Below, one piece after another: positions 42,889 through 50,760 of a stretch of 64,000 bases of DNA. Under the pieces are notes generated by a model. That model searched no databases. It saw nothing but the letters and a program-made list of their open reading frames with translations, and had not been told where the DNA came from. The number at the start of each line of letters is the position of its first letter. Position 1 is the first letter of the stretch. Origin of the DNA: Candidatus Undinarchaeales archaeon (GTDB lineage: Archaea; SpSt-1190; JASMDC01). The stretch is taken from assembly GCA_030753015.1 (NCBI GenBank), contig JASMDC010000013.1, positions 25,216-89,215 on the forward strand, read 5' to 3'. The position numbers and the translations under genes are program-made.

Positions 42889-45582
42889 ATGGTGACCGTA
42901 CGACCTGTGATACTATCACTCGTGCTCGCCGCGCTCGTGCTGACGAGCGCGCAGGCGGGCTTCTTCGACAAGGCATGGGACAATGACTGCAGGAAGGCCA
43001 TCGGCACCGATCCCGCGGGCCTCGACGTTGACGTAGTGTGCTCCGGGTTCGTCGCCTACCTGAACGAGATGGGCCAGAAGCAGCCCGGCATCAACCTCAT
43101 CCTGCACCCGCGGACGATCGACTGCCTCAAGCTCGTGCGCGACGCGCGGACGGTCATTGCCAACGGCACCGTAGAGAGCGACGCGGACCTGGACGATCCC
43201 ATCGCCATCTGTCGGAACCTCATCGCACAGGAGCTCGCATGCGTGGAAGAGCGGAAGGCCGCGGGCAAGGAGACGCTCACCTGCTGGTTACTGACAGCAC
43301 ATGCAGGTAAGATACTCACGATGCATCCCGAGCACCTTTCAGAGACAACGAAGATCGGCGATGTCGTGAACCTCCAGCTCCACGAGGACTGCGTCACCAA
43401 CTCCCGCAAGCAGTTCGCTGACACCTTTGCCGATATCGGCGAGGAAGGACTGGAGGAGGAGTGTACCGAGTACGTTGACTTCATCGCAGGGGCGATCGAT
43501 GACTACGGCGTCGCCGCGCTCCCCCAGATACAGATACGGATCGCGCTCTGCTTCGCGTTCGTCAAGCAGAACACCAACGTCACCCACCCGATCATCTTCT
43601 GCAAGGACCTGCTCATCGAGGAGAAAGTGTGTGTGGACGAGAAGGTCGCCGCAGGGGTGGCGCAGCCGCTCAAGGAGTGCGACCTGGCCCATCTCCTCGT
43701 ACCGGCCATCAGGGCGAAGTGCATCAACGACGTGAAGAAGCATCTGCCCGCGGTAGCCGGACGTCTGGGCGATGAGGCCCTCGGCGAGGAGTGCGTCGGG
43801 TACCTTGGGTTCCTCGACCGCATCAAGAAGGACCACGGCCAAGCCGGCGTCAACTTCGTCCACTGGCAGATGGGCGAGTGCCTCAAGGGCATGGCTCGTG
43901 GCATCGAGGATAACAGCCTCACCATCGAGAATCCGATCAAGGTGTGCGAGCGCCTCATCTGGAAGGAGAAGGAGTGCGTGGACGAGTTCAAGAAGGCCGG
44001 TAAGAAGGACAAGGGTCTCTGCTTCTTCCTCGCGTCCCTGGCCGGCAAGACCATCATCAAGCATCCGGAGATACTTGAGGAGGAGGCCACCCTGGCCGAT
44101 GTGCTCGAGGTCGGGCTGGTGCACACCTGCGTCCATGACGTACGGAACAAGCTCCCCCGCACCTACGCTGACCTCGGCCCCGACGGCACGGTCACGCACT
44201 GCGTGGACTACGTGGCGTTCCTCACCGACACGGTCAAGACCTACGGTATCGGGTCCCTGCTCCTGGTCAAGCAGCGCATGGACGCCTGCTTCAGGTTCAT
44301 GGTGACCAAGACAGATGTGGACAATCCCGTGCTCGCGTGCAAGACCGCCATCATGCAGGAGCGCGAGTGCGTGGACAAGCTTGTGGCCGAGAACCACCCC
44401 GATCCCTTGGGTGCCTGCGACAAGCGTTTAGCGGCCGCGGCCGTCGCCATCGCCCTCGATCCAAGGCTGGCCAACCTCATCCCGCAGGGCATCGATCCGG
44501 GACGACAGCGTGCCGTGGACCGATTCATGAAACGTCATTCCTCGCTGGCCGACCTACTGGAGAAGCTCCCCGAGGACAAACGGGAGGTGTTCCTTTATCT
44601 GGACCGCGCCCGTCAGAAGAAGTTGCTGGAGAAGGGCATCGAGGACGCTGCCAAGCAACTTGCGAAGTTCCGTGTCAAGAAGGTCATCCGCCAAGAGCTG
44701 TTCCGCAAACGACTGGTGACGGCCGCGATACTGGAGCGGACCAGGAAAGCCTACCAGACAGCGCGAGGACGGTTCCAGAGCGCCCGTGTACGTCTCGCCA
44801 CGGCCAAGGCCGAGTTCGAGAGGTACAAGAGCCTGGAGAAGGAGTGCGTCGGGAAGGACACTCCCGAGTGCATCGAGGCGAGGGAGAAGGCCATCGAGCA
44901 CGGACGTGCGTTCCTCACGGCGCTGGCCGACAACGGCATCCAGCATCTGGAGAAGACCCGGAGCAAAGTAGAAGCTGCTGACGACCTGTCCGAGGAGGAC
45001 ACGGCCGACATCCTCGACGCCATCGACACCGAGGTCGCAGCGCTGGAGGCTGCCAAGGCCGCGGTCGCCGACGCTACCACCAAGGACGAGCTTAAGGAAG
45101 CCGGCCGCGAGATCGTCGCCATCGGTAGACGCGTCCATAAGAAGAGCGCCGTGTTCCTCCAGAGCATCGCTGCGGCCCACGTCCAGGACGTGCTCGCCCG
45201 TGCGGACGACCTGGAGCGGCGGCTGGACACCATTCTCGCCGATCTCGAGGAAACAGGCACCGACGTGTCATCCCTCGACCTGAAGGTGGAGACGTTCAGC
45301 CTACACGTGAGCACGGCCCGGGACAAGTTCGCGCTCGCCCAGCGCCACATCGAGGAAGCGCGAAGGCTGCGCAAGGACGAAGACCAGCTCGACGCCGCGC
45401 TCGAGAGCGCCAACAGCGGCAAGAAGCTCGTGAACGAGGCCAAGTCCGAGCTGCGATCTGCCGAGATCCTCCTCCGGGATATCGCCCGCGGCGTCAAGGC
45501 CGCCGGCGGTACCCTGAACATCGAGGTCCAGGAGGACACCGAGCAGATCGTCGTGGAGGAGATCGAGGAGGAGGTGGCCTAG
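42889..45582 (+). CDS. Secreted protein with four helical six-cysteine repeats and coiled coils
   Basis: An 897-residue protein with signal peptide (ILSLVLAALVLTSAQA). Residues about 30-530 hold four repeats of ~125 residues, each with six cysteines in helical context (for example ECTEYVDFIAGAIDDYGV, then CKDLLIEEKVCVDEK), suggesting a disulfide-clamped helical bundle. From about 540 to 880 the protein is a long charged coiled coil (RARQKKLLEKGIEDAAKQLAK and following). It ends in an acidic tail without membrane helix. An ACCTTTTTAATTGG promoter lies at about 42830. The lipoprotein gene starts on the next base, so the two form one operon and the lipoprotein may anchor this protein. No known family is recognised. 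Confidence 0.75.
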   Translation: MVTVRPVILSLVLAALVLTSAQAGFFDKAWDNDCRKAIGTDPAGLDVDVVCSGFVAYLNEMGQKQPGINLILHPRTIDCLKLVRDARTVIANGTVESDADLDDPIAICRNLIAQELACVEERKAAGKETLTCWLLTAHAGKILTMHPEHLSETTKIGDVVNLQLHEDCVTNSRKQFADTFADIGEEGLEEECTEYVDFIAGAIDDYGVAALPQIQIRIALCFAFVKQNTNVTHPIIFCKDLLIEEKVCVDEKVAAGVAQPLKECDLAHLLVPAIRAKCINDVKKHLPAVAGRLGDEALGEECVGYLGFLDRIKKDHGQAGVNFVHWQMGECLKGMARGIEDNSLTIENPIKVCERLIWKEKECVDEFKKAGKKDKGLCFFLASLAGKTIIKHPEILEEEATLADVLEVGLVHTCVHDVRNKLPRTYADLGPDGTVTHCVDYVAFLTDTVKTYGIGSLLLVKQRMDACFRFMVTKTDVDNPVLACKTAIMQERECVDKLVAENHPDPLGACDKRLAAAAVAIALDPRLANLIPQGIDPGRQRAVDRFMKRHSSLADLLEKLPEDKREVFLYLDRARQKKLLEKGIEDAAKQLAKFRVKKVIRQELFRKRLVTAAILERTRKAYQTARGRFQSARVRLATAKAEFERYKSLEKECVGKDTPECIEAREKAIEHGRAFLTALADNGIQHLEKTRSKVEAADDLSEEDTADILDAIDTEVAALEAAKAAVADATTKDELKEAGREIVAIGRRVHKKSAVFLQSIAAAHVQDVLARADDLERRLDTILADLEETGTDVSSLDLKVETFSLHVSTARDKFALAQRHIEEARRLRKDEDQLDAALESANSGKKLVNEAKSELRSAEILLRDIARGVKAAGGTLNIEVQEDTEQIVVEEIEEEVA

Positions 45583-46134
45583 ATGGACCGGGACCATCTC
45601 ATCACGGTGGTGCTCATCGTGCTCGTGCTGTTTGCAGCGGGATGCCAGAAGAAGGGCACTCCGCCCGGGAAGCAGCCCCCTAAGCCACCACCGGCCGCGC
45701 CCACGGAGGCACCTGTGGTGACCGAGGCGCCGGAAGCGACACCCGCACCCACAGCGACACCCGAGCCCACGAAAGCACCAGCACCGACCGAAGAGCCTGC
45801 ACCAACGGAAGCACCCACTGTGACACCTGAGCCGACGGAGGCACCGACACCCACCGAGGAGCCTACGCCGACCGAAGCACCCACAGTGACACCTGAGCCA
45901 ACGGAGGCGCCGGCACCCACCGAGGAGCCTGCACCGACAGAAGCACCCGTTGCGACGCCTGCGCCGACCGAGGCACCTACTGCGACACCTGAGCCCACGC
46001 CCGTGCCCGAGGACAACGAGCTGGCCGGCCAGATGGAGCTCGGTGACGACGAGCTCGACCAAGAGGAGAGCGACCAAGTAGCGCTCGGGGAGAGCGTGGA
46101 CGAGGCTGAGGACCTGATCGGCGACTGGGAGTAG
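45583..46134 (+). CDS. Lipoprotein with a Thr/Pro/Glu stalk
   Basis: A 183-residue protein starting directly after the previous stop. Residues 1-21 form a lipoprotein signal ending LFAAGC, with Cys at the lipobox. Residues 30-145 are a repetitive Pro/Thr/Glu/Ala stalk built on PTEAPTVTPEPTEAP units, probably glycosylated and extended. The last 35 residues are acidic (MELGDDELDQEESDQ) and could bind the coiled-coil partner encoded upstream. Such a short anchor-stalk protein is expected at the cell surface. Confidence 0.75.
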   Translation: MDRDHLITVVLIVLVLFAAGCQKKGTPPGKQPPKPPPAAPTEAPVVTEAPEATPAPTATPEPTKAPAPTEEPAPTEAPTVTPEPTEAPTPTEEPTPTEAPTVTPEPTEAPAPTEEPAPTEAPVATPAPTEAPTATPEPTPVPEDNELAGQMELGDDELDQEESDQVALGESVDEAEDLIGDWE

Positions 46135-46268
46135 TTTTCGGCGGTCATCGGTCATGTGTGAATGGCTCTAGGGCACGATCCGCCCGTTCTTTTCCGGTCC
46201 AGTCCGGAAAAGGCATTAAATACTCCAATAGTCTGTCACACCGTTACACACGGGAAAGAGGGATCCAC

Positions 46269-47087
46269 ATGATCGATATTGAAGCTAATCCTGACCTAGA
46301 ACGGGTTGTCGATGCTTACACCGACCTGAAGATGAAGGAATCCTACGGGGCCGTCGTCGAGCTCTTCGGCAAGGACGCCGCTGACGTCACATCCGGTGAG
46401 ATCTACGATATCGCCGGCAACTACGACTCCGCTGAGTCAAGGACCGAGCGTTCGCTCAAGGCCATGATCCGCAACGACGCCGACACCATGCTCGGCCGTG
46501 CCTGGAAGCACTTCGTCGGCTACATCCACCTCTCCAAGGAGGAGCGCGAGATGAAGGGCGTTCTCAACGAGACCGTCGATCGGAAGTACGGCGATGTCGA
46601 GGACCGCCTCGGCGGCACCATCGAGAAGCGGTACGGTTTCGTCACTGACGGGATCGAGTCCGGCGAGAAGCTCTACGACGAGCTCACGGACCGGCTCTGC
46701 GCCACGAAGAAGGAGTTCAAGGAGGTCAAGGGCCACATCAGGACGACCGCCAAGGAACTGTACGGGCTTGAGCACGACCTCAACCTCTACAGCAGCGCCC
46801 GAAACAAGTACGAGCGCACAAGAGACCCCAAGGACAGCGAGGGCTACAAGGCCATCCTTCACGACATCCATCGGACCGAGGGCGCCATCAAGGACACCTT
46901 CGCCGAGCTGGGCGGGTACAAGGCCAAGCGCGACGATCTGAAGGGCACCATCAAGGAGGTCAAGAAGGAGCGCAGCGATACCTTCGACGAGCTTGTGACC
47001 TGGCGTCACGAGTCCAACGACCTCCAGCTCATTTACTTCTTCCGGTACAACCGCGACGTCGGCGCCGAGGAGAAGCCCGAGCAGTAG
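46269..47087 (+). CDS. Coiled-coil soluble protein, unknown function
   Basis: A 272-residue protein with no signal peptide. I start at the ATG at 46269, which has a GAGGGATC ribosome site four bases before it and lies after a CATTAAATAC box (about 46215); the frame is open to 46158 but that includes the promoter. Residues 85-250 are long amphipathic helices with strong coiled-coil character (TDRLCATKKEFKEVKGHIRT, then LKGTIKEVKKERSDTFDEL). No family recognised. It is convergent with the 583-residue membrane protein, separated by a shared hairpin terminator. Confidence 0.6.
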   Translation: MIDIEANPDLERVVDAYTDLKMKESYGAVVELFGKDAADVTSGEIYDIAGNYDSAESRTERSLKAMIRNDADTMLGRAWKHFVGYIHLSKEEREMKGVLNETVDRKYGDVEDRLGGTIEKRYGFVTDGIESGEKLYDELTDRLCATKKEFKEVKGHIRTTAKELYGLEHDLNLYSSARNKYERTRDPKDSEGYKAILHDIHRTEGAIKDTFAELGGYKAKRDDLKGTIKEVKKERSDTFDELVTWRHESNDLQLIYFFRYNRDVGAEEKPEQ

Positions 47088-47108
47088 TAACGTATAGGAT
47101 ATGTGATT

Positions 47109-47132
47109 GGGGCCCCGATAGTCCGGGACCCC
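47109..47132. terminator. Hairpin between convergent genes
   Basis: GGGGCCCCG pairs with CGGGACCCC (one mismatch) around a 6-nt loop. It is 20-30 bp from the stops of both convergent genes, so it can serve both. Confidence 0.55.
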
Positions 47133-47159
47133 TTCCCTCTACTTCTCCGAGTACCTGTC

Positions 47160-48911
47160 CTACATCGAGACCGGTTCGTCCTCGGTGACGACCTCAGCTT
47201 TCTTCAGCTGGTCGATGAGGTGGCCTTTCACGTCGCGAGCCGTGAGCACGCCTGGAGAGGGCACGTCCGCGCTGAAGGTGCGCAGGATGCCGCTGGCTGC
47301 CTCGAACGATATCTTGAGCGAGGCCTCGTGGTCGAGTATCTCCTCCTTCCAGGATACACGCTTGAGCTGCGTGTTCGCGTCGGCGGTCTCTTCCGAGACG
47401 AGCACTTCCTTGGTCGCCAGATAGGCGTTCAGCCGGTCAGTGTCCACCTTATGGTCGAACCGAAGGGTGATCCGCAGGTCCTTCTCCGATGCTGCCTGGA
47501 GCTGGTCCATGATATAGTAGAGCAGCCACCCGATCGCACCCCAGACCATCAGGATGATGAGGAACCAGAGCGAGGAGTGCTCGCCCGCCCATATCGCGAG
47601 GGGCTGATTGACGTATTCGCCCGAGAAGGTGTTGACGATATCGAAGGAGATGGATCCGGCCAGGATTATCTCGAGCACCTCGACAGCCGAACCCGTCCGA
47701 TCCGACGCTCGCGTCATCTCCTGCATCTCGGCGATGTTCTCCTGCAGGGCCTCGTTCACCTTCTTCATCTGCTTCTCTGCGATGGTCCCGGCGATGTCGC
47801 GTAGTCCCGAGATCTCGTTCTGGAGCCCGGAGATGCCCATCTTGATGTCGGTGATGATCTCGCCGCGGGTGTGGGCCTGCTTATCGATCTCCAGCGCCTC
47901 CACGAGGTTCGCGCAGCACTCGTCATCCGCGATCTTCGTGCGCAGTGCGTTCCACTCACGACGGATGTAAGCCGTCGAGTGTGACATGTACTTGGTGATC
48001 TCTTCCAGGAGCACGATTGTTCCCGAGATCTTTGAGAGCATCTCCTGGATGTGCGAGATGCCCTCGGTATCCGACTCGGACACGGCAAGTATCTTCTCCC
48101 GCGTCTCACGGATCTGGTCCCAGAGGATCCACATCCTGGTGGATACGTTCCGCTGGAGTATCTGGAGCGAGTAGAGGAAGGCCGCCACGGACACGATCTC
48201 CTCGTACTTGGAGGCGTCAGGGCTGACCAGTATGATGCCGTGGGAGCCGACGAACACCTTCTCCTTGGGCGAGAGGGTGACCACCCGGTGCACCGCCTCC
48301 AGCACCTGGTTGAGCTCGTTCTCGTGCTGCTCCTTGTCCAGGTACTTATCGTCGTCGTCGAAGTGCGGTGTGATCTCGTCGCCGATGATGACGGTGAACT
48401 TGTCCCGCTCCTTCGAATCATCGAAGAACACAACGTCGAGCAGGCGCTTCTGGAACACTGAAAGGAGAGTGTCCACCATCACGGACGAGTCGAGCACGAC
48501 ATCGGAGATGACCCGGGACATCTTGTCCAAGGACTGGACCTCCTTTCGTCCGTCGATATCCTTGAGCGCCAAGCCGTAGATGACACGGCCCGAGAAGTCT
48601 ATGTTGACCCCGAACCGCTCGATCTGGACGACGTCCTCGGGATAGAACACCTGTGCGTCGAAGCATACGAACCGCGAGACGTCGTAGTCCCTGATCTTGA
48701 CCTCGGTGAAGATGGGATTGGTGGTGAAGGTAGCCGTGTTGGGCGTTGTGTCGATGCGTGATGTGAAGAGGTTGGACTTGATGCGCTTGGTGGTCTCCAG
48801 ATCATCGTTGATCGTCATGATCTGGTTCTTGTTGAATGGGATCCACTCACAGATCATGATCCGGGGATTCTTGAGGAAGACGATCTCCTCGAGCTCGTCC
48901 TTAATCTCCAT
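47160..48911 (-). CDS. Membrane protein with long helical middle, unknown function
   Basis: A 583-residue protein; the ATG at 48911 overlaps the upstream gene's stop by 11 bases. Residues 1-270 are a mixed alpha/beta soluble region of unknown fold (VDTLLSVFQKRLLDVVFFDD, then VGSHGIILVSPD). Residues 280-430 are helical and coiled-coil-like, ending in QENIAEMQEMTR. Hydrophobic segments at about 437-455 and 475-495 (WFLIILMVWGAIGWLLYYIM) are likely membrane helices. The C-terminal ~85 residues look like a small alpha/beta domain. Organisation (sensor-like soluble domain, coiled coil, membrane) resembles a transducer run in reverse, but no known domain is identified. It is in one operon with a zinc-ribbon protein. 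Confidence 0.6.
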   Translation of the reverse strand: MEIKDELEEIVFLKNPRIMICEWIPFNKNQIMTINDDLETTKRIKSNLFTSRIDTTPNTATFTTNPIFTEVKIRDYDVSRFVCFDAQVFYPEDVVQIERFGVNIDFSGRVIYGLALKDIDGRKEVQSLDKMSRVISDVVLDSSVMVDTLLSVFQKRLLDVVFFDDSKERDKFTVIIGDEITPHFDDDDKYLDKEQHENELNQVLEAVHRVVTLSPKEKVFVGSHGIILVSPDASKYEEIVSVAAFLYSLQILQRNVSTRMWILWDQIRETREKILAVSESDTEGISHIQEMLSKISGTIVLLEEITKYMSHSTAYIRREWNALRTKIADDECCANLVEALEIDKQAHTRGEIITDIKMGISGLQNEISGLRDIAGTIAEKQMKKVNEALQENIAEMQEMTRASDRTGSAVEVLEIILAGSISFDIVNTFSGEYVNQPLAIWAGEHSSLWFLIILMVWGAIGWLLYYIMDQLQAASEKDLRITLRFDHKVDTDRLNAYLATKEVLVSEETADANTQLKRVSWKEEILDHEASLKISFEAASGILRTFSADVPSPGVLTARDVKGHLIDQLKKAEVVTEDEPVSM

Positions 48912-49467
48912 GGCGGACCACCTCCTCCAGCAGCGCGATGCGGGGCATGAACGGCTCTGTGATGTAGGGTACGTCCTCGATGCCCAGCAGGTCGATGGGG
49001 GTCTTCTTGTTGCACGACTTGCAGAAGAAGTAGGCCTCAGTCGCCTCCACGAACACATCACGGGTCTTCTTGCATTTCGGGCAGATGATCAGCTCCTCCA
49101 CGGCGTCCTGGTCGTCCTCGGTTATGGCCTCGACGGCCTCCAGTCCCTTTTCGCTGAGACGGTAGGCATTGATGTGGGTGTGCTCCGAGGTGGAGAGACG
49201 GAGCTTGTCCACGAAACCGATCTCCCGCAGGTCGTTGATATCGTCCTCTCCCTCTTGAGTGACGTTGATGAACTTACGCCGTCCGTGGAAGAGCACCGAC
49301 TGTGGAGCGTAGTCCCAGTCGAAGATACCATGGATGATGCCCTGGTAGAGCAACGCCTTGAGCGGCAGGTCCTTGACCCAGACTACCTCGTCCTCGCTGT
49401 CGGTGCGGGTGAGGAGATGTATGAGATAGAGCAGGCGTCCCTGCTCGCGGGTGAGCTTTACCCCCAT
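48901..49467 (-). CDS. Winged-helix protein with zinc ribbon
   Basis: A 188-residue soluble protein starting at the ATG at 49467 (26 nt after a TTTTTAAA box); an ATG at 49479 is the alternative. Residues 5-110 appear to be two winged-helix-like units (LTREQGRLLYLIHLL; INVTQEGEDDINDLREIGF; AYRLSEKGLEAVEAI). Residues 126-150 form a zinc ribbon CPKCKKTRDVF...FFCKSCNK (C-x2-C and C-x2-C). The protein may be a DNA-binding regulator or a scaffold for its membrane partner, whose start lies inside its last codons. Confidence 0.65.
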   Translation of the reverse strand: MGVKLTREQGRLLYLIHLLTRTDSEDEVVWVKDLPLKALLYQGIIHGIFDWDYAPQSVLFHGRRKFINVTQEGEDDINDLREIGFVDKLRLSTSEHTHINAYRLSEKGLEAVEAITEDDQDAVEELIICPKCKKTRDVFVEATEAYFFCKSCNKKTPIDLLGIEDVPYITEPFMPRIALLEEVVRHGD

Positions 49468-49526
49468 ACCACCATCCATCGGGGAGAGCTTTAAAAATTG
49501 CACGGACGGGTCGTGTGGACGTGCTC

Positions 49527-50174
49527 CTAGGTCGGGGCGGTGGGTGCCGCACCATCGCCCGGACATCCTTCTACGAGCCACCGTATGACAGGCTCGCTCA
49601 CCTTTGATCTATCGACCCCGAGCGCGGCCATGATCCCCTCGAAGGGGATATGGTTGCACCTGACCATCGCACGGAGGAGCCAGACGAGCTCGGTGGTCGT
49701 CATGTCAGGTGGCTGTTCGGGGGAAGTGTGCGCAGGACGCTCGCTGTACCGTGTCCCTTCCTGCTCGCGCTTCCGGCGCGGATCAGCGCTGAAGTAGACA
49801 GAGCAGCCCTGTAGCCTGGTACGGACGAGCTGATCCTTCCTGACGCACTCGAGGAGGTGGTGGTGGACGTTGGGGTGGGAGAGGAGGCGCCCCAGCTCAT
49901 AGGCGGTCAGGCCCTGTTCGCTCCCGTCGACAAGGGCGCGGATGGTGGGCCCGAGGTTCTTCCACGCAGAGAACCGGGCGCCTTGGTACTCCCAGAGGCC
50001 GTTCTCGTCGAAATCGGGGGTGGTCGGGGACGTGAGCATCTCACCGTTCATATTGTAGCTGGTGAGGTAGCCGGTGTCCTTGAGCTTCCTGAAGATGGTC
50101 CGCGTCGAGCAACTGAAGTGTCGAGCAAGTCCCTTGGCGCTGATGACCTTGTACGCGTCGAGAACGAGGACCAC
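49527..50174 (-). CDS. Helix-turn-helix regulator
   Basis: A 215-residue protein with GTG start. Residues 8-40 are a helix-turn-helix (AKGLARHFSCSTRTIFRKLKDTGYLTSY), then a conserved-looking FDENGLWEYQGARFSAWKNLGPTIRALVDGSEQGLTAYELGRLL stretch (here summarised, residues 55-95) and a second winged helix ending in VYFSADPRRKREQ. From memory, this arrangement occurs in a family of regulators found in archaea and next to some transposases; I hold that link loosely. The promoter region contains a TACTACC-AGC-GGTAGTA palindrome upstream of a GATTTAATC box, a likely autoregulatory site. Confidence 0.6.
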   Translation of the reverse strand: MVLVLDAYKVISAKGLARHFSCSTRTIFRKLKDTGYLTSYNMNGEMLTSPTTPDFDENGLWEYQGARFSAWKNLGPTIRALVDGSEQGLTAYELGRLLSHPNVHHHLLECVRKDQLVRTRLQGCSVYFSADPRRKREQEGTRYSERPAHTSPEQPPDMTTTELVWLLRAMVRCNHIPFEGIMAALGVDRSKVSEPVIRWLVEGCPGDGAAPTAPT

Positions 50175-50241
50175 GGATAATTGATCGGTCTTTTCTTCGA
50201 AGATATGTCATAGTATGCGATCCTTGATTAAATCATTCCAG

Positions 50242-50258
50242 TACTACCAGCGGTAGTA
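50242..50258. promoter_or_regulatory. 7-3-7 palindrome upstream of the HTH regulator
   Basis: TACTACC-AGC-GGTAGTA, a perfect inverted repeat, lies just upstream of the GATTAAATC box (50226-50234) that should drive the minus-strand regulator. Confidence 0.5.
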
Positions 50259-50337
50259 ACTATCAGATCGATAACGGACGGCAAGAGACCTGGGATAGAC
50301 ATAATGGGCCGTGCACAGAGGGAGGGATTGGTGAGTC

Positions 50338-50602
50338 GACGTGTCAACGTAAGCGATGCATGTGATTGATACCGAGGTGTGTATTGATTACCATGACACG
50401 ACATGGTAGCCCCTACAGTCGCAAGCGGGGTGTCAGCATGTCAACGTAAGCGAGGATGATAAGGAAGAGAGGGAGTGCATTGATTACCATGACACGACAT
50501 GGTCGCCCCTACAGTCGCAAGCGGGGCATCAGCATGTCAACGTAAGCGAGGATGATATGGGGGAGTAAGAGTACGTTGATTACCTTGACACAGAACGGGC
50601 GC
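50338..50602. repeat. 96-bp tandem repeats with two internal dyads
   Basis: Units beginning TTGATTACC start at 50384, 50480 and 50576, an exact 96-bp period; a partial unit (GTCAACGTAAGCGA) precedes at 50343 and the last is truncated. Each full unit contains ACCATGACACGACATGGT, a 6-bp inverted repeat, and GCCCC...GGGGC/T around TACAGTCGCAAGC. There is no open frame across it. The function is unknown; an RNA with repeated hairpins, a protein-binding array or an origin-like iteron set are options. Confidence 0.8.
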
Positions 50603-50674
50603 TTTGTTACGAAAAGCCTACATACCAGCGAGGTCTAGCTCACAGCCTCACCAGGAGTCGTTCTTTATATGTCG

Positions 50675-50693
50675 TTTCCGTTATAAACGGAAA
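50675..50693. promoter_or_regulatory. Operator 1 of the DUF4143 ATPase gene
   Basis: TTTCCGTTATAAACGGAAA, perfect 8-3-8 palindrome, 33 bp (three helical turns) upstream of operator 2. Confidence 0.75.
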
Positions 50694-50707
50694 TATCGGG
50701 CATTAAA

Positions 50708-50736
50708 TTTCCGTTATGAACGGAAACCTATATAAA
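50708..50736 (+). promoter_or_regulatory. Operator 2 and TATA box of the DUF4143 ATPase gene
   Basis: TTTCCGTTATGAACGGAAA at 50708-50726 is the second 8-3-8 palindrome. It abuts TATATAAA at 50729-50736, whose centre is 28 nt from the ATG. Binding there would cover the BRE and stop TFB/TBP loading. Confidence 0.75.
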
Positions 50737-50760
50737 CTAGAGATCCCTACTACCTAGTCG

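Noticed and set aside
50338..50602. CRISPR array
   Set aside because: The units are 96 bp long and nearly identical over their whole length; there are no short repeats alternating with unique spacers and no cas genes.
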